Shown here piece by piece: positions 35,582 to 46,396 of a DNA stretch of 64,000 nucleotides. The position numbers were made by a program, and so were the translations under genes. The stretch is from Labedaea rhizosphaerae (lineage in GTDB: Bacteria; Actinomycetota; Actinomycetes; Mycobacteriales; Pseudonocardiaceae), in the NCBI RefSeq assembly GCF_004362825.1, contig NZ_SNXZ01000008.1, positions 248,001 to 312,000 on the forward strand, written 5' to 3'. Each line of letters begins with the position of its first letter. Position 1 is the first letter of the stretch. The notes under the pieces were generated by a model that saw nothing but the letters and a program-made list of their open reading frames with translations, was not told where the DNA came from and made no database searches.

Positions 35582-36391
35582 TCAGTCGAAGATGCCGCGC
35601 GGCTTGGCCAGCTCCTTGAGCCAGCCGTCGATGCGCTGCTCCCAGTTCGTGTTGGTCGCGGCCTGGTCGACGTCGAAGGTGCCGAGCATGGCCTGGCCGC
35701 GCGCGCCGAGGCCGCCGCCCTTGAGCACCCGGACCTTCTTGTTGACGTCCAGCACCACCTGCACGTCGCGCGGGCGGGCCAGGAAGCTCACCGTCAGCTC
35801 GTTGAACACCTTGGCCGCGGCGGGCGAGGGCGTGAACGCGATCTCCTGGAAGAACGGCAGCTGCTGGTCGACCCCGTCGATGCGCTCGCTGACCAGCGAC
35901 GCGTCCCGGAACTGGAAACCCAGCCGGGACAACGCATCCAGGATCCGGTGCTGCGCCGGGAGCGGCTCGATGGCCACGGCGTCGACGTCCTGCGGGTCCA
36001 CCATCGTGCCCGCCAGGCTCAGGTTCGTCTGCAGGCCCACGGCCATGCCGGTGAGGTAGCGGCCGAGCACCGAGGTCACCGGGGTCTCCCACGGCAGCTG
36101 CACCTCGAAGGGCACGGTCACCTGGGCGCCGGCCTTGATGACCTCGCGGCCGGAGAGCCGCACCTTCTGGAACGCCGTGTCCTCGTGGTGCGCGGGACGA
36201 CCCTCCGTCCCGGGCACCTCGACGCGGGCCACCAGCGTGACCTCCAGCGACTCGACCTCCTGGTCGACCTGCCCGCCGATGAGCTGCACCTGGCCGCGCA
36301 ACGTGCCGCCCGGGCGCACACTGCGGTCCATCAGCTGCGCGTCCACCTTCGCGCCGCCGGAACCGAAACTGGCCAACACCTTCTGGAACAT
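35582..36391 (-). CDS. Spo0M-like arrestin-fold protein
   Basis: 269 residues. Begins MFQKVLASFGSGGAKVDAQLMDRSVRPGGTLRGQVQLIGGQVDQEVESLEVTLV, as in SpoOM/Spo0M proteins: an arrestin-like beta-sandwich pair. In Bacillus, Spo0M affects sporulation and cytokinesis; its role in actinomycetes is undefined. Cytosolic, no signal. Four 10-bp direct repeats lie 35-74 bp upstream, shared with the divergent DUF3039 gene. Confidence 0.85.
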   Translation of the reverse strand: MFQKVLASFGSGGAKVDAQLMDRSVRPGGTLRGQVQLIGGQVDQEVESLEVTLVARVEVPGTEGRPAHHEDTAFQKVRLSGREVIKAGAQVTVPFEVQLPWETPVTSVLGRYLTGMAVGLQTNLSLAGTMVDPQDVDAVAIEPLPAQHRILDALSRLGFQFRDASLVSERIDGVDQQLPFFQEIAFTPSPAAAKVFNELTVSFLARPRDVQVVLDVNKKVRVLKGGGLGARGQAMLGTFDVDQAATNTNWEQRIDGWLKELAKPRGIFD

Positions 36392-36425
36392 GCGCGGGAT
36401 CCTGCCAGGCCACGGGGCCGCGCGG

Positions 36426-36465
36426 AGTCGTTTGGCGTCGTTTGGAGTCGTTCGGTGTCATTTGG
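36426..36465. repeat. Four 10-bp direct repeats in a divergent promoter
   Basis: Consecutive units AGTCGTTTGG, CGTCGTTTGG, AGTCGTTCGG and TGTCATTTGG, with a period of exactly 10 bp (one helical turn). The array lies between spo0M-like and DUF3039 genes and looks like a stacked site for a direct-repeat-binding regulator. Confidence 0.7.
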
Positions 36466-36489
36466 CGGCGATCAGGCATCATGGACGAC

Positions 36490-36738
36490 GTGAGTACGCA
36501 GACACTTCCCGAGGTCGACACCCGCCCGGAGGGCACCGAGACCACCGGCGACAACGCGCCGGACATGTTCCACTACGTGAAGAAGAACAAGATCGCCGAG
36601 AGCGCGGTCATGGGCACGCACGTGGTGGCGCTGTGCGGTGAGGTCTTCCCGGTGACCAAGTCGCCCAAGCCCGGCTCGCCGGTGTGCCCCGACTGCAAGA
36701 AGATCTACGAAGGCATGCCGCCCGGCGGCGACGACTGA
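36490..36738 (+). CDS. DUF3039 protein
   Basis: 82 residues beginning VSTQTLPEVDTRPEG, the usual family start, then FHYVKKNKIAESAVMGTHVVALCGEVFPVTKSPKPGSPVCPDCKKIYEGMP. One Cys in ALCGE and the CPDC pair suggest a zinc site. GTG 36490 has CATCAT 7 nt upstream, compatible with a leaderless mRNA; ATG 36481 is the alternative. Function unknown; typically next to a conserved helicase gene, as here at 38107. Its end overlaps the convergent YihY gene by 34 nt. Confidence 0.85.
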   Translation: MSTQTLPEVDTRPEGTETTGDNAPDMFHYVKKNKIAESAVMGTHVVALCGEVFPVTKSPKPGSPVCPDCKKIYEGMPPGGDD

Positions 36739-37784
36739 GGTTCGGCCGCCGGCTTGGGTGACGCGGGCTCCTCAGGCGCGGGTTGATCGCCGCCCGAGGC
36801 CGCGGGCGTCTGCGCCCTGATCTGCTCGGCCTGGCGCGCGATCTCCAGCCGCCGCCAGCGCCGGCGCTGCCGCTTGGTCATCTTGGCCGGCCACATCTCC
36901 TGGATCGCCGAGTTGAAGTACGCGCCGATGACGATGGCCAGGCCGATGAAGAACAGGAACAGCAGGAACGCGATCGGGGTGGCCAGCGCGCCGTAGGTGT
37001 AGCCGGTCTTGGTGATCAGCGAGATGTAGAGCCGCAGCCCGATGCTGGAGAGCAGGAACACCAGCATGGCGAGCACCGCGCCGGGCAGGCCCCGGTGCCA
37101 GGGCAGCTTGCGGGGCAGCGCCAGCTTGTAGAGCGTGGCCAGGGCCAGCACGATCAGCACCGCGATCGCCGGGTAGTAGAGGACGTCGACCAGGTCGGTC
37201 ACCTTCGGCTGCCACGAGACCGGGAAGAACTTCGGCAGCAGGTCCGGCCCGATGGCCAGCACCGGCAGGCCGATCACCAGCAGGAACAGGCTCGCGATGT
37301 AGAGCAGCAGCGCGAAGAACCGCTGCCACACCTCGTTGCGCACCCCGTACTGGTCGTGCGCCACGGTGATCGCGTCGACGAAGGACGACATCGCCGACGA
37401 GCCCGCCCACAGCGAGATGACGAAGCCCACGGTGAGGATCTCGCCGCGCCCCTTGGTCAGGATGTCGCTGACCGTCGGGTCGATGATCCCGTTGACCACG
37501 CTCGGGCTGAACGTCGTGCGGGTGAAGTCGAGGATCTTGTCGTGCACCATCTGGATGGTGTCGGGGCCGAACCACTCCGCGATGTAGCCGAGGCTGCCGA
37601 GCAGGCCCAGCAGCAGCGGCGGCAGCGAGAGGGTCTGCCAGAAGGCGGCCTCGGCGGCCTCGGAGAAGAGGTTGCCCTCCCACGCCTTCTCCCACGTGCG
37701 CGCGAGCAACCGCGACGGACCCTTCCGGCCGTCGTGCGGCACCGCGGGCACTTCGGGGGCCGGGTTTCGGGGATGCGGACTCAT
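36705..37784 (-). CDS. YihY/BrkB-family membrane protein
   Basis: 359 residues with six hydrophobic helices between about residues 45 and 300, for example FFALLLYIASLFLLVIGLPVLAIGPDLL and GLPGAVLAMLVFLLSSIGLRLYISLITKTGYTYGALATPIAFLLFLFFIGLAIVIGAYFNSAI. This ends in the YGALA-P-A-F-L-F signature of YihY/BrkB. Cytoplasmic tails are charged, with a Pro/Ala-rich C-terminus. Once called RNase BN; true function unclear. ATG 37784 has GGGAGGG upstream. Confidence 0.9.
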   Translation of the reverse strand: MSPHPRNPAPEVPAVPHDGRKGPSRLLARTWEKAWEGNLFSEAAEAAFWQTLSLPPLLLGLLGSLGYIAEWFGPDTIQMVHDKILDFTRTTFSPSVVNGIIDPTVSDILTKGRGEILTVGFVISLWAGSSAMSSFVDAITVAHDQYGVRNEVWQRFFALLLYIASLFLLVIGLPVLAIGPDLLPKFFPVSWQPKVTDLVDVLYYPAIAVLIVLALATLYKLALPRKLPWHRGLPGAVLAMLVFLLSSIGLRLYISLITKTGYTYGALATPIAFLLFLFFIGLAIVIGAYFNSAIQEMWPAKMTKRQRRRWRRLEIARQAEQIRAQTPAASGGDQPAPEEPASPKPAAEPQSSPPGGMPS

Positions 37785-38106
37785 GCCCTCCCCTCGGGGC
37801 CTGGTGGTCGACGACGCGCTCGTACGCATGACAAGCATGGTCTATTCGCCGCGATTTGGCTGAGTACACCCAAGATCGGCATGCCGCGTGTCGCGGGTTG
37901 CCCGGCGCCGCGGGAGGCCACGGGTAAACTGATCGACGCCCTCAACGACGAGGCCTGTTCCCCCGAGACCGGTCCACCGGCTCACGCGCGACCGCGATGC
38001 GGGGACCGGGCTTGGCTGACCGGCGGGCGTGGGAGCCTCCGGTCCTCGGCTGAGGGCTCGATCATGTCTTGAGGGGATCTGTGCTCGAAAGGGGAGTTGG
38101 GCGTCC
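37785..38106. other. 322-bp gap upstream of the helicase gene
   Basis: No gene seen. TAAACT near 37925 could be a -10 box for the helicase, which would give a leader of about 175 nt. The leader is GC-rich with weak potential for pairing (GACCGG repeats near 37971 and 38003). No known RNA family was recognised. Confidence 0.4.
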
Positions 38107-39849
38107 GTGACCCGTGCCGATTCCGCGCTGGAAGCCGACGCAGAGCCGCAGGCGCCGCCGGCCCGTCCGCTGCGCGCCTGGCAGCGCCGGGCGCTGACCA
38201 AGTACCTGGCCGCCAAGCCGAAGGACTTCCTCGCCACCGCGACCCCGGGCGCGGGCAAGACGGTCTTCGGGCTGCGGATCGCCGCCGAGCTGCTCGCCGA
38301 CCGCACCGTCGAGGCCGTCACGATCGTGACGCCGACCGAGCACCTCAAGCACCAGTGGGCGGCCTCCGCGGCGGCCGCGGGCATCCCGATCGACGCGAAC
38401 TTCCGCAACACCACCGGCGCCACCTCGCGGGACTACCGGGGCGTCGCGGTCACCTACGCCCAGGTCGCCGCCCACCCGACCCTGCACCGGGTGCGCACGG
38501 AGAACCGCAAGACGCTGGTGATCCTCGACGAGATCCACCACGGTGGCGACGCCAAGTCCTGGGGTGACGCGGTGCGTGAGGCGTTCACGCCCGCCGTGCG
38601 GCGCCTGGCGCTGACCGGGACCCCCTTTCGCAGCGACGACTCGCCGATCCCGTTCGTCACCTACGAACCCGACGGCAACGGCTTCCAGTGCAGCAAGGCC
38701 GACCACACCTACGGCTACTCCGACGCGTTGGCCGACGGCGTGGTCCGGCCCGTTCTCTTCCTCGCCTACTCCGGCGAGGCGAGCTGGCGGACCAGCGCCG
38801 GCGAGGAGTTCACCGCCCGTCTCGGCGAGCCGTTGACCGCCGAGCAGAACGCGCGGGCCTGGCGCACGGCGCTGGACCCGACGGGGGAGTGGATGCCCGC
38901 GGTGCTGGCCGCGGCCGACACCCGGCTCACCCAGTTGCGCAACGGTGGCATGCCCGACGCCGGTGGCCTGGTGATCGCCAGCGACCAGGAGTCCGCACGG
39001 GCGTACGCGAAGCTCATCTACGTGGCCACCGGCCACGACCCCGTCGTCGTGCTCTCCGACGACCCCAAGGCGTCCGGGCGCATCGGTGAGTTCGCCGAGT
39101 CCGACGATCGCTGGCTGGTCGCGGTCCGGATGGTCTCCGAAGGCGTCGACGTGCCCAGGCTCGCGGTGGGCGTCTACGCGACGAGCGCGTCGACGCCGCT
39201 GTACTTCGCGCAGGCGATCGGCCGGTTCGTGCGTGCGCGGCGCCCCGGCGAGACCGCGAGCGTGTTCCTGCCGAGCGTGCCGAACCTGCTGCAGCTCGCC
39301 GCCGAGATGGAGGCGCAGCGCGACCACGTGCTCGGCAAGCCGCACCGGGAGAAGGACGGCTGGGACGACGAGCTGCTCGCCGACGCCAACCGCACCAAGG
39401 ACGAACCCGGCGAGGAGGAGAAGGCGTTCACCTCGCTCGGCGCTTCCGCCGAACTGGATCAGGTGATCTTCGACGGTTCCTCGTTCGGCACGGCGACGTT
39501 CGCCGGCTCCGCGGAAGAACAGGAGTTCCTCGGCCTGCCGGGGTTGCTGGAACCGGACCAGGTGCGCGCGCTGCTGCGCCAGCGGCAGGAACAACAGCTG
39601 AAGGAGCGTTCGGCCGCGCCGGTCGAACGACCCGTCCAGCCCGAGCGGGCCCGCAACCAGACCGTCGCCGAGCGTCTGGCCGACCTGCGCAAGGAGCTCA
39701 ACGCCCTGGTCGCGATGACCCACCACCGCACGGGCAAGCCCCACGGCAAGATCCACAACGAGCTGCGGTCGCACTGCGGCGGCCCGCCGACCGCCATGGC
39801 GACGGTCGAACAACTCGAGGAACGCATCGCGACCCTGCGGTCGTGGTAG
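38107..39849 (+). CDS. DEAD/DEAH-type superfamily 2 helicase
   Basis: 580 residues. RecA domain 1 has Walker A TATPGAGKTVFGLRIAAE at about residue 45, motif Ia VTPTEHLKHQW, motif II LVILDEIHHGGD (DEIH) and motif III LTGTPFR. Domain 2 shows LVIASDQESARAYAKL, motif V MVSEGVDVPRLAVGVYAT and motif VI QAIGRFVRAR. A C-terminal helical tail of about 150 residues is charged. ATP-dependent nucleic-acid unwinding is expected; the substrate is unknown. GTG 38107 with a GGGGAG site about 11 nt upstream. Conserved beside DUF3039 in actinobacteria. Confidence 0.9.
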   Translation: MTRADSALEADAEPQAPPARPLRAWQRRALTKYLAAKPKDFLATATPGAGKTVFGLRIAAELLADRTVEAVTIVTPTEHLKHQWAASAAAAGIPIDANFRNTTGATSRDYRGVAVTYAQVAAHPTLHRVRTENRKTLVILDEIHHGGDAKSWGDAVREAFTPAVRRLALTGTPFRSDDSPIPFVTYEPDGNGFQCSKADHTYGYSDALADGVVRPVLFLAYSGEASWRTSAGEEFTARLGEPLTAEQNARAWRTALDPTGEWMPAVLAAADTRLTQLRNGGMPDAGGLVIASDQESARAYAKLIYVATGHDPVVVLSDDPKASGRIGEFAESDDRWLVAVRMVSEGVDVPRLAVGVYATSASTPLYFAQAIGRFVRARRPGETASVFLPSVPNLLQLAAEMEAQRDHVLGKPHREKDGWDDELLADANRTKDEPGEEEKAFTSLGASAELDQVIFDGSSFGTATFAGSAEEQEFLGLPGLLEPDQVRALLRQRQEQQLKERSAAPVERPVQPERARNQTVAERLADLRKELNALVAMTHHRTGKPHGKIHNELRSHCGGPPTAMATVEQLEERIATLRSW

Positions 39850-39895
39850 CGCGCTCGACCGGCCGATCTCGGTCAGCTGCTCGACGCCGCAGCGC

Positions 39896-40114
39896 TCACT
39901 CGGCGATCGCGGTCCGGTCGCACCACTGGAACACGCGCAGGTCGTCGGCCGACTCGCCGGAGTCCACGAAGTGCTCGTAGCCGCCGCCGAAGCGGAGCTT
40001 CACCCGGTCGGTGCCGCCGCTGACTGTCACGATCCGCTGGGCGTCGGGCAGCGTGGGCGGTCCGCCCGCGAGCAGAACGGTCACCGTCGCGTTCACGATG
40101 TCGGTGGTGGTCAT
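39896..40114 (-). CDS. DUF5988-like small protein
   Basis: 72 residues: a beta-rich small domain with VKLRFGGGYEHFVDSG ... RVFQWCDRTAIAE, resembling DUF5988 (GYEHF and FxWxxRTxIAE). Function unknown; family members are often linked to natural-product clusters but none is seen here. ATG 40114 with AAGGAGG 9 nt upstream. It lies tail-to-tail with the helicase gene. Confidence 0.7.
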   Translation of the reverse strand: MTTTDIVNATVTVLLAGGPPTLPDAQRIVTVSGGTDRVKLRFGGGYEHFVDSGESADDLRVFQWCDRTAIAE

Positions 40115-40201
40115 GGCTCGTGGCCTCCTTCATCGAGAAAGTCCGTCCTCAATGAAGGTAGGAACTCCACGCCGCCGCCGGGAACCCCCTAGAACCCCTA
40201 A

Positions 40202-40248
40202 ACGACGTGAGCGGCGGCCCCTTGCCGGGCGCCGCCGCTCACTGTCGT
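40202..40248 (-). terminator. Long hairpin terminator after the DUF7455 gene
   Basis: A 17-bp stem with one bulged A (ACGACGTGAGCGGCGGC with GCCGCCGCTCACTGTCGT) and a 12-nt loop, starting 14 nt past the stop of the DUF7455 gene on the minus strand. Confidence 0.75.
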
Positions 40249-40261
40249 CTGGGTACCTCTG

Positions 40262-40441
40262 CTAGCCCTCCTGCAGCTCTGCTTCCAATTCCTGCAGCCG
40301 TGCCTCGTGCTCACGGGCGTGGTGGCCGCAGAAGAGCAGCTCTCCGCCGGACGGGAGGATCGCGCGTACCTTGGCTGCCGCGCCGCAACGGTCGCAACGA
40401 TCGGCAGCGGTCAACTCGGGGCGGGTGAGTGCGGTTGTCAT
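40262..40441 (-). CDS. DUF7455 small zinc-ribbon-like protein
   Basis: 59 residues: MTTALTRPELTAADRCDRCGAAAKVRAIL ... LLFCGHHAREHEARLQELEAE. The CDRCG pair and CGHHAREH form a likely zinc site. This small family is regularly found next to the principal sigma gene in actinobacteria, as here. ATG 40441 has GGAGGGAG upstream. Role unknown; an RNA polymerase link is only suggested by location. Confidence 0.82.
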   Translation of the reverse strand: MTTALTRPELTAADRCDRCGAAAKVRAILPSGGELLFCGHHAREHEARLQELEAELQEG

Positions 40442-40906
40442 CGGAGTTCTCCCTCCGTCCCGGCACCGGTTGCCCGATGCCCTCGCATCCGGTTGTGCTC
40501 GCTTGGTCGCCATCCCTGGCTTCCCCGCGTTCACACCTTCCACTCTTGCAGACGTTCGCGCGTTCGTCTCTGTTCCCGGCCGTGCGTCATTGACCTTCCG
40601 ATTGTGATTAACCCATCTGTCCTAAGCCTCGTCCCGGAATCCAGGATCTCGTGGTATATGCCGTGGCCGGCGGCCCGAGCGCGTATAGATGGCGTCGCTG
40701 ACCTCGGGGTCGTTGTTTCCTTGCGGTACACGCGATCGGGCGTGTCGCATGTGTGCCCCGCGACACAGGCCGAGGGGGTGTTCGCGGTGAGCGTAATCGG
40801 GCCCCAGCGGTCCACTAGGTGAGACGCGAGCGCTCGCCGTGACCGCCGTACGGTCACCGTCGGTGACTTCGTCCACAGTGGCTGGTCGACGTGGACCCGG
40901 GCAAGA
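40442..40906. other. 465-bp gap between DUF7455 and sigA
   Basis: Lower GC than average, especially 40580-40730. Frames that stay open here (for example on the minus strand) have Arg/Thr/His-rich, non-gene-like content. It should contain the promoter of the DUF7455 gene, but no convincing -10/-35 pair was found. No tRNA seen. Confidence 0.5.
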
Positions 40907-40941
40907 CGAAGGCCCCGGTCCACAAGGGACCGGGGCCTTCG
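40907..40941 (-). terminator. sigA terminator hairpin
   Basis: A 15-bp perfect stem (CGAAGGCCCCGGTCC with GGACCGGGGCCTTCG) and a 5-nt loop, beginning 12 nt after the sigA stop codon. The strongest simple terminator in the window. Confidence 0.85.
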
Positions 40942-40953
40942 CGGAAACCCTTG

Positions 40954-42276
<1,323 letters not shown>

Positions 42277-42505
42277 GTACGCCCTTTCACAGCTGTTCAA
42301 CAGGCGTCACAGAACGCAGGGAGTCCTGAGCCGCCGGAGTTCGGGAGGTCCCTTCGGCCGGTCGGGGCCGCGGGCACCGTTCCATTGTAACGACGAATCC
42401 GGGGCGGCGGGTCACCCGCCGGGGTCGGTCAAGTCGTGACCAGCCGGCTCCTCCGGCATCGCAGCAGGTGAACGCCGCGATCATGATCCCGGGAGAAATC
42501 CGCGA
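42277..42505. promoter_or_regulatory. sigA upstream region with candidate -10 TACAAT
   Basis: On the minus strand TACAAT (plus positions 42384-42389) is the only near-consensus -10 in the gap. No good -35 stands 17 nt further upstream. A TTGACC lies about 37 nt away, too far to pair. This gives a leader of about 100 nt. Confidence 0.35.
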
Positions 42506-43267
<762 letters not shown>

Positions 43268-43332
43268 GGCGGCTTCCCTTTCCCTCTGCTGTACGTGTTC
43301 GATTCAGCTCGTGTTGCGGCGACCATAGCCGC

Positions 43333-44166
43333 ATGTGGTCGGATATGGCTGTGGCAGCCGAAGATCCAGCACTTTCCCACCTCGCGGCGACCGCCATGCG
43401 GGTCGCGTCGTCCGCTGCGGAGCTCGTCGCGCGGGTCCGGGCCGAAGCCGTCGCCGAGGTCGACACGAAGTCCAGCGAGACCGACGTGGTGACCGCGGGG
43501 GACAAGGCGGCCGAGCGGCTGGTGCGCGACGAGCTGGCGCGGCTGCGCCCCGGCGAGGTCGTCCTGGGCGAGGAGGCCGGCGCGTCCGGCGAGCCCGGGC
43601 CCGGTGCCGTCTGCTGGGTGGTGGACCCGATCGACGGCACGGTGAACTACCTCTACGGCTTCCCGTGGTTCGCGGTCTCCGTCGCCGCCCAGGTCGACGG
43701 CGTGTCGGTGGCCGGTGCCGTGGTCGAGCCGGTCAGCGGACGGCGCTGGAGCGCGGTCCGCGGCCAGGGCGCGACGCTGGACGGCGCGCCACTGCACGTG
43801 TCGGCGGCGCGCCGGCTCGAGCTCTCGCTCGTGGCCACGGGCTTTGGCTACCGGGCGGAGCGGCGGGCCCGCCAAGCGGCCGCGGTGGCGAAGCTGCTGC
43901 CCGAGGTGCGGGACATCCGGCGGGCGGGCGCGGCGTCGCTCGACCTGTGCGCGGTGGCCGCCGGCTGGGTCGACGGCTACTGCGAGCACGGTCTCAACCG
44001 GTGGGACTGGGCGGCCGGTGCGTTGATCGCCGAGGAGGCGGGCGCGGTCGTCCGGTTGCCCTCAGCGGACGCGCCGCTGGGTCCCGACGCCGTGTTCGTC
44101 GCGGCCCCGGGCATCGCGGATCAACTGCACGAAACCCTGCTGCGTTGCGGGTTCGGCGAGATCTAG
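43333..44166 (+). CDS. suhB: Inositol monophosphatase family protein
   Basis: 277 residues. Metal-site motifs: GEEAGASG, WVVDPIDGTVNYLYGFPWFAVSVA (DPIDGTxN), and C-terminal HGLNRWDWAAGALIAEEAGA (WDxAAG). It dephosphorylates inositol phosphates, supporting phosphatidylinositol and mycothiol synthesis; other sugar phosphates are possible. ATG 43333 or ATG 43345 are both plausible starts. Convergent with cei. Confidence 0.92.
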   Translation: MWSDMAVAAEDPALSHLAATAMRVASSAAELVARVRAEAVAEVDTKSSETDVVTAGDKAAERLVRDELARLRPGEVVLGEEAGASGEPGPGAVCWVVDPIDGTVNYLYGFPWFAVSVAAQVDGVSVAGAVVEPVSGRRWSAVRGQGATLDGAPLHVSAARRLELSLVATGFGYRAERRARQAAAVAKLLPEVRDIRRAGAASLDLCAVAAGWVDGYCEHGLNRWDWAAGALIAEEAGAVVRLPSADAPLGPDAVFVAAPGIADQLHETLLRCGFGEI

Positions 44167-44188
44167 GGGATCTGGGCCGCTCAGCGGG

Positions 44189-44911
44189 TCAGCAGCGAGC
44201 GTCCTGCACTTCGCTGATCAGCTTCGGGTCGACCTGGAACCGCTGGCCCTGCGCGTCCTGCAGGCCACCGTGCGCCGCGGGGTGCCCGTGTGCCCAGTCG
44301 GTGAGATCGAGCAACATCTTGCGGGCCTGCTGGGTGGGGCGCAGCTCGCCGAACTTCTCGCCGACCACGAAGTCGACGGTGGCGTCGGTGCGGTCGTCCT
44401 TGATCAGCTCCGCGCACGGCTCGAGCAGGTTCAACGTGCGCGCGGCGGCCATGCCCCGCTGGCCGAACCGGATCTGGCCCTCGCAGCTCATGTCGCCGTT
44501 GACGTAGACCGGGTCGTTGCCCGCGGGCAGGAGCTTGGTGAAGCCGAGCTCGCCCAGCACCGAGCTGACCTGGCTCGCCTTGCCCCGCTCGTCGGTGGCG
44601 TTGAGCACCCGGACCTGCGCGGTGGTCGGCGGCGCCGGGGCAGTCTTGTCGAGCGCGTCGCGGTCCAGCGGCTTGCCGAGCGTGGCCGGCGGCTGCTTCT
44701 TGGCGTCCTTCTTCTTCGTCGACGTCGCGGTCGCGGGCCCGGGCGGTGCGCACGTGATCTTCGTCGCGCGGGCGTCCTCGGTGTGGATCACCTTGAACCA
44801 CACGAACGTGGAGACCGCGCACAGCACCAGGATCAGGATGAGCGCGGGCCAAGGCCGCCGTTTGCGGTACCCCGGAGCCCCGCTCACACGCCTCACGCTG
44901 CCGGCCGCCAC
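44189..44911 (-). CDS. cei: Envelope integrity protein Cei (LytR C-terminal domain)
   Basis: 240 residues: a short basic N-terminus (GYRKRRPWP), one transmembrane helix (ALILILVLCAVSTFVWFKVI), a Lys/Pro/Thr linker, and a LytR_C domain from about residue 95 (VRVLNATDERGKASQVSSVLGELGFTKLLPAGNDPVYVNGDMSCEGQIRFG). It matches mycobacterial Rv2700/Cei in topology and locus; Cei loss weakens the envelope there. GTG 44911 follows a GGAGGGG site. An inverted repeat lies 60-90 bp upstream. Confidence 0.88.
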   Translation of the reverse strand: MAAGSVRRVSGAPGYRKRRPWPALILILVLCAVSTFVWFKVIHTEDARATKITCAPPGPATATSTKKKDAKKQPPATLGKPLDRDALDKTAPAPPTTAQVRVLNATDERGKASQVSSVLGELGFTKLLPAGNDPVYVNGDMSCEGQIRFGQRGMAAARTLNLLEPCAELIKDDRTDATVDFVVGEKFGELRPTQQARKMLLDLTDWAHGHPAAHGGLQDAQGQRFQVDPKLISEVQDARC

Positions 44912-45402
44912 GTGCCCGCCCCTCCCTCGTCGGCCGAAGCCGTCCAAGCCTTCCCGCACCTTGTGTCGTTGCTGATCACCCTAGGCGTTCCCGGCGGTGA
45001 TCACCGCCCGAAAACGTGCCCCCGCACGGCGTGTCGCCATCGCCGGCCGCGTCCCGGTGAACGCGGACAGTGATACACCACGGCATCGCACCACGCGTTA
45101 CCCGAGGTCGGCAAGGGGCCACACAGCCTTGATACCCAGCGGTGTTCCGGCGTTCAGCGGGTCGACGCGAGCTCGAACACACCCTGTCGGGTGAGCCCGC
45201 ACCTGCGCGGCGCCGACATGGGCTACCCTCTCGGCGCTCCAGTCGCACGAAGATCCTCTCGAGCCCCCACCGGCAAGGGTGTGACAGCGCACGCGACCTG
45301 CGAGACCTCCGTCACGCAATTGGCGGGCACAAACCCGGGCCCTGGAACGTTGACCAGCGGCACGGCCCACATCCTGAAGTAGAACCGCGGGGTGAACAAC
45401 AC
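44912..45402. other. 491-bp divergent intergenic region cei / DUF4193
   Basis: No protein-like frame. It contains the inverted repeat at 44973-45003 near cei. Before DUF4193 a TTGACC at 45350 could be a -35, but the matching -10 is poor. A TACCCT near 45224 is another candidate. The length suggests a long DUF4193 leader or several promoters. Confidence 0.45.
44973..45003. promoter_or_regulatory. Inverted repeat, possible operator upstream of cei
   Basis: TGATCACC and GGTGATCA, perfect 8-bp arms 15 nt apart. The minus-strand spacer includes GGGAAC and TAGGGT, so the repeat brackets promoter-like elements pointing towards cei. Confidence 0.45.
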
Positions 45403-45711
45403 ATGGCAACCGACTACGACGCCCCTCGCCGCAGCGAGGCGGACGAGATGGCCGAGGACTCTCTCGAAGAGCTGAAGGCGCGTCGTAACGAGAACCAGTC
45501 TGGCGTCGTAGACGTCGACGAATCGGATACGGCGGAGAACTTCGAGCTGCCAGGCGCCGACCTGTCCGGTCTGTCCGGTGAGGACTTGACCGTGAAGGTC
45601 CTGCCGAAGCAGGCTGACGAGTTCACCTGCAGCAAGTGCTTCCTTGTGCACCACAGGAGCAGGCTGGCCGAGGAATCGGGTGGCCTCTACATCTGCCGCG
45701 ACTGCGCCTGA
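45403..45711 (+). CDS. DUF4193 protein
   Basis: 102 residues: [59 protein letters not shown], then [18 protein letters not shown] ... YICRDCA. CxxC pairs at about 77 and 100 make a zinc ribbon. Highly conserved in actinobacteria (M. tuberculosis Rv2699c) and acidic at the N-terminus; function not established. ATG 45403 follows a GGGG-containing site. Divergent from cei and convergent with DUF3093. Confidence 0.93.
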   Translation: MATDYDAPRRSEADEMAEDSLEELKARRNENQSGVVDVDESDTAENFELPGADLSGLSGEDLTVKVLPKQADEFTCSKCFLVHHRSRLAEESGGLYICRDCA

Positions 45712-45774
45712 CGGATCTTCTCCGTCAAGTGAGGCCGTAGCAGAGCACAACGCAAAACTGGGGAAGCACCGACC

Positions 45775-45817
45775 AATGCCGCCCGCGACCAGCACCCGGG
45801 GTCGTCGAGGCGGCATT
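45775..45817. terminator. Hairpin between convergent DUF4193 and DUF3093
   Basis: Outer 9-bp arms AATGCCGCC and GGCGGCATT with an internal GCGACC/GGGTCGT pairing. It sits in the 109-bp convergent gap and could serve both genes. Confidence 0.55.
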
Positions 45818-45820
45818 CGG

Positions 45821-46372
45821 TCATTCCCCTGTGCCTGCCTGCCCTGGGCCTGCCTCCACTGTGCCTGGCTCCCCTGGGCTCCGGCCCTTCAGCGCCGCCT
45901 TGAGGCGTTCGGGGTGCCGGGTGCTGAACAGCCAGTACGGCGTCGGGTCCTCGGGATCGGTGAGGTGCACGCGCAGCAGCGGGCCGACCCAGCCCCGGTG
46001 CATGACGTAGGCCTTGCGGTCCAGGCCGGGGCCGAGCGCGTGGCGCTTGCCCTCGGCGGGCACGACGTCGACCTCGCCGACGACCTCGAGCGGAAGGTGC
46101 GCCTTGAGCACCCACAGCTCGCCGTCGGCGACGGCGACCCTGGTCCGGCTGAGCAGCACCATGATCAGCGCGGTGGCCGGGACGAGCACCACGTAGGGCA
46201 GCCACGACCGCACGCCGGGGTAACCCATGTGGATCTCCGCGGCGAGCAGGCCCGCCGCGATCAACGGCAAGGGCCAGCCCCACCAGGCGAGGTAGAGCCG
46301 TTCGGCATAGCGGGTACCGGTCTGCCGCTTGGTCTGCGGGCCACTGGCTCCCGTGGCTGCGCTGTCGGTCAC
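45821..46372 (-). CDS. DUF3093 membrane protein
   Basis: 183 residues. Two transmembrane helices at about residues 27-70 ([24 protein letters not shown] and [18 protein letters not shown]), then a PH-like beta domain ([57 protein letters not shown]) and a Gly/Pro-rich tail. Corresponds to Rv2698 in M. tuberculosis. Function unknown. GTG 46372 is divergent from dut, 24 bp away, so the two promoters overlap. Confidence 0.88.
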   Translation of the reverse strand: MTDSAATGASGPQTKRQTGTRYAERLYLAWWGWPLPLIAAGLLAAEIHMGYPGVRSWLPYVVLVPATALIMVLLSRTRVAVADGELWVLKAHLPLEVVGEVDVVPAEGKRHALGPGLDRKAYVMHRGWVGPLLRVHLTDPEDPTPYWLFSTRHPERLKAALKGRSPGEPGTVEAGPGQAGTGE

Positions 46373-46396
46373 GGTTCCAGGGTAGTCTCGCCGCTC

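Noticed and set aside
40531-40923. 130-codon minus-strand gene between sigA and the DUF7455 gene
   Set aside because: Crosses the sigA terminator hairpin, has no ribosome site, and its Arg/Thr-rich content fits random low-GC sequence.
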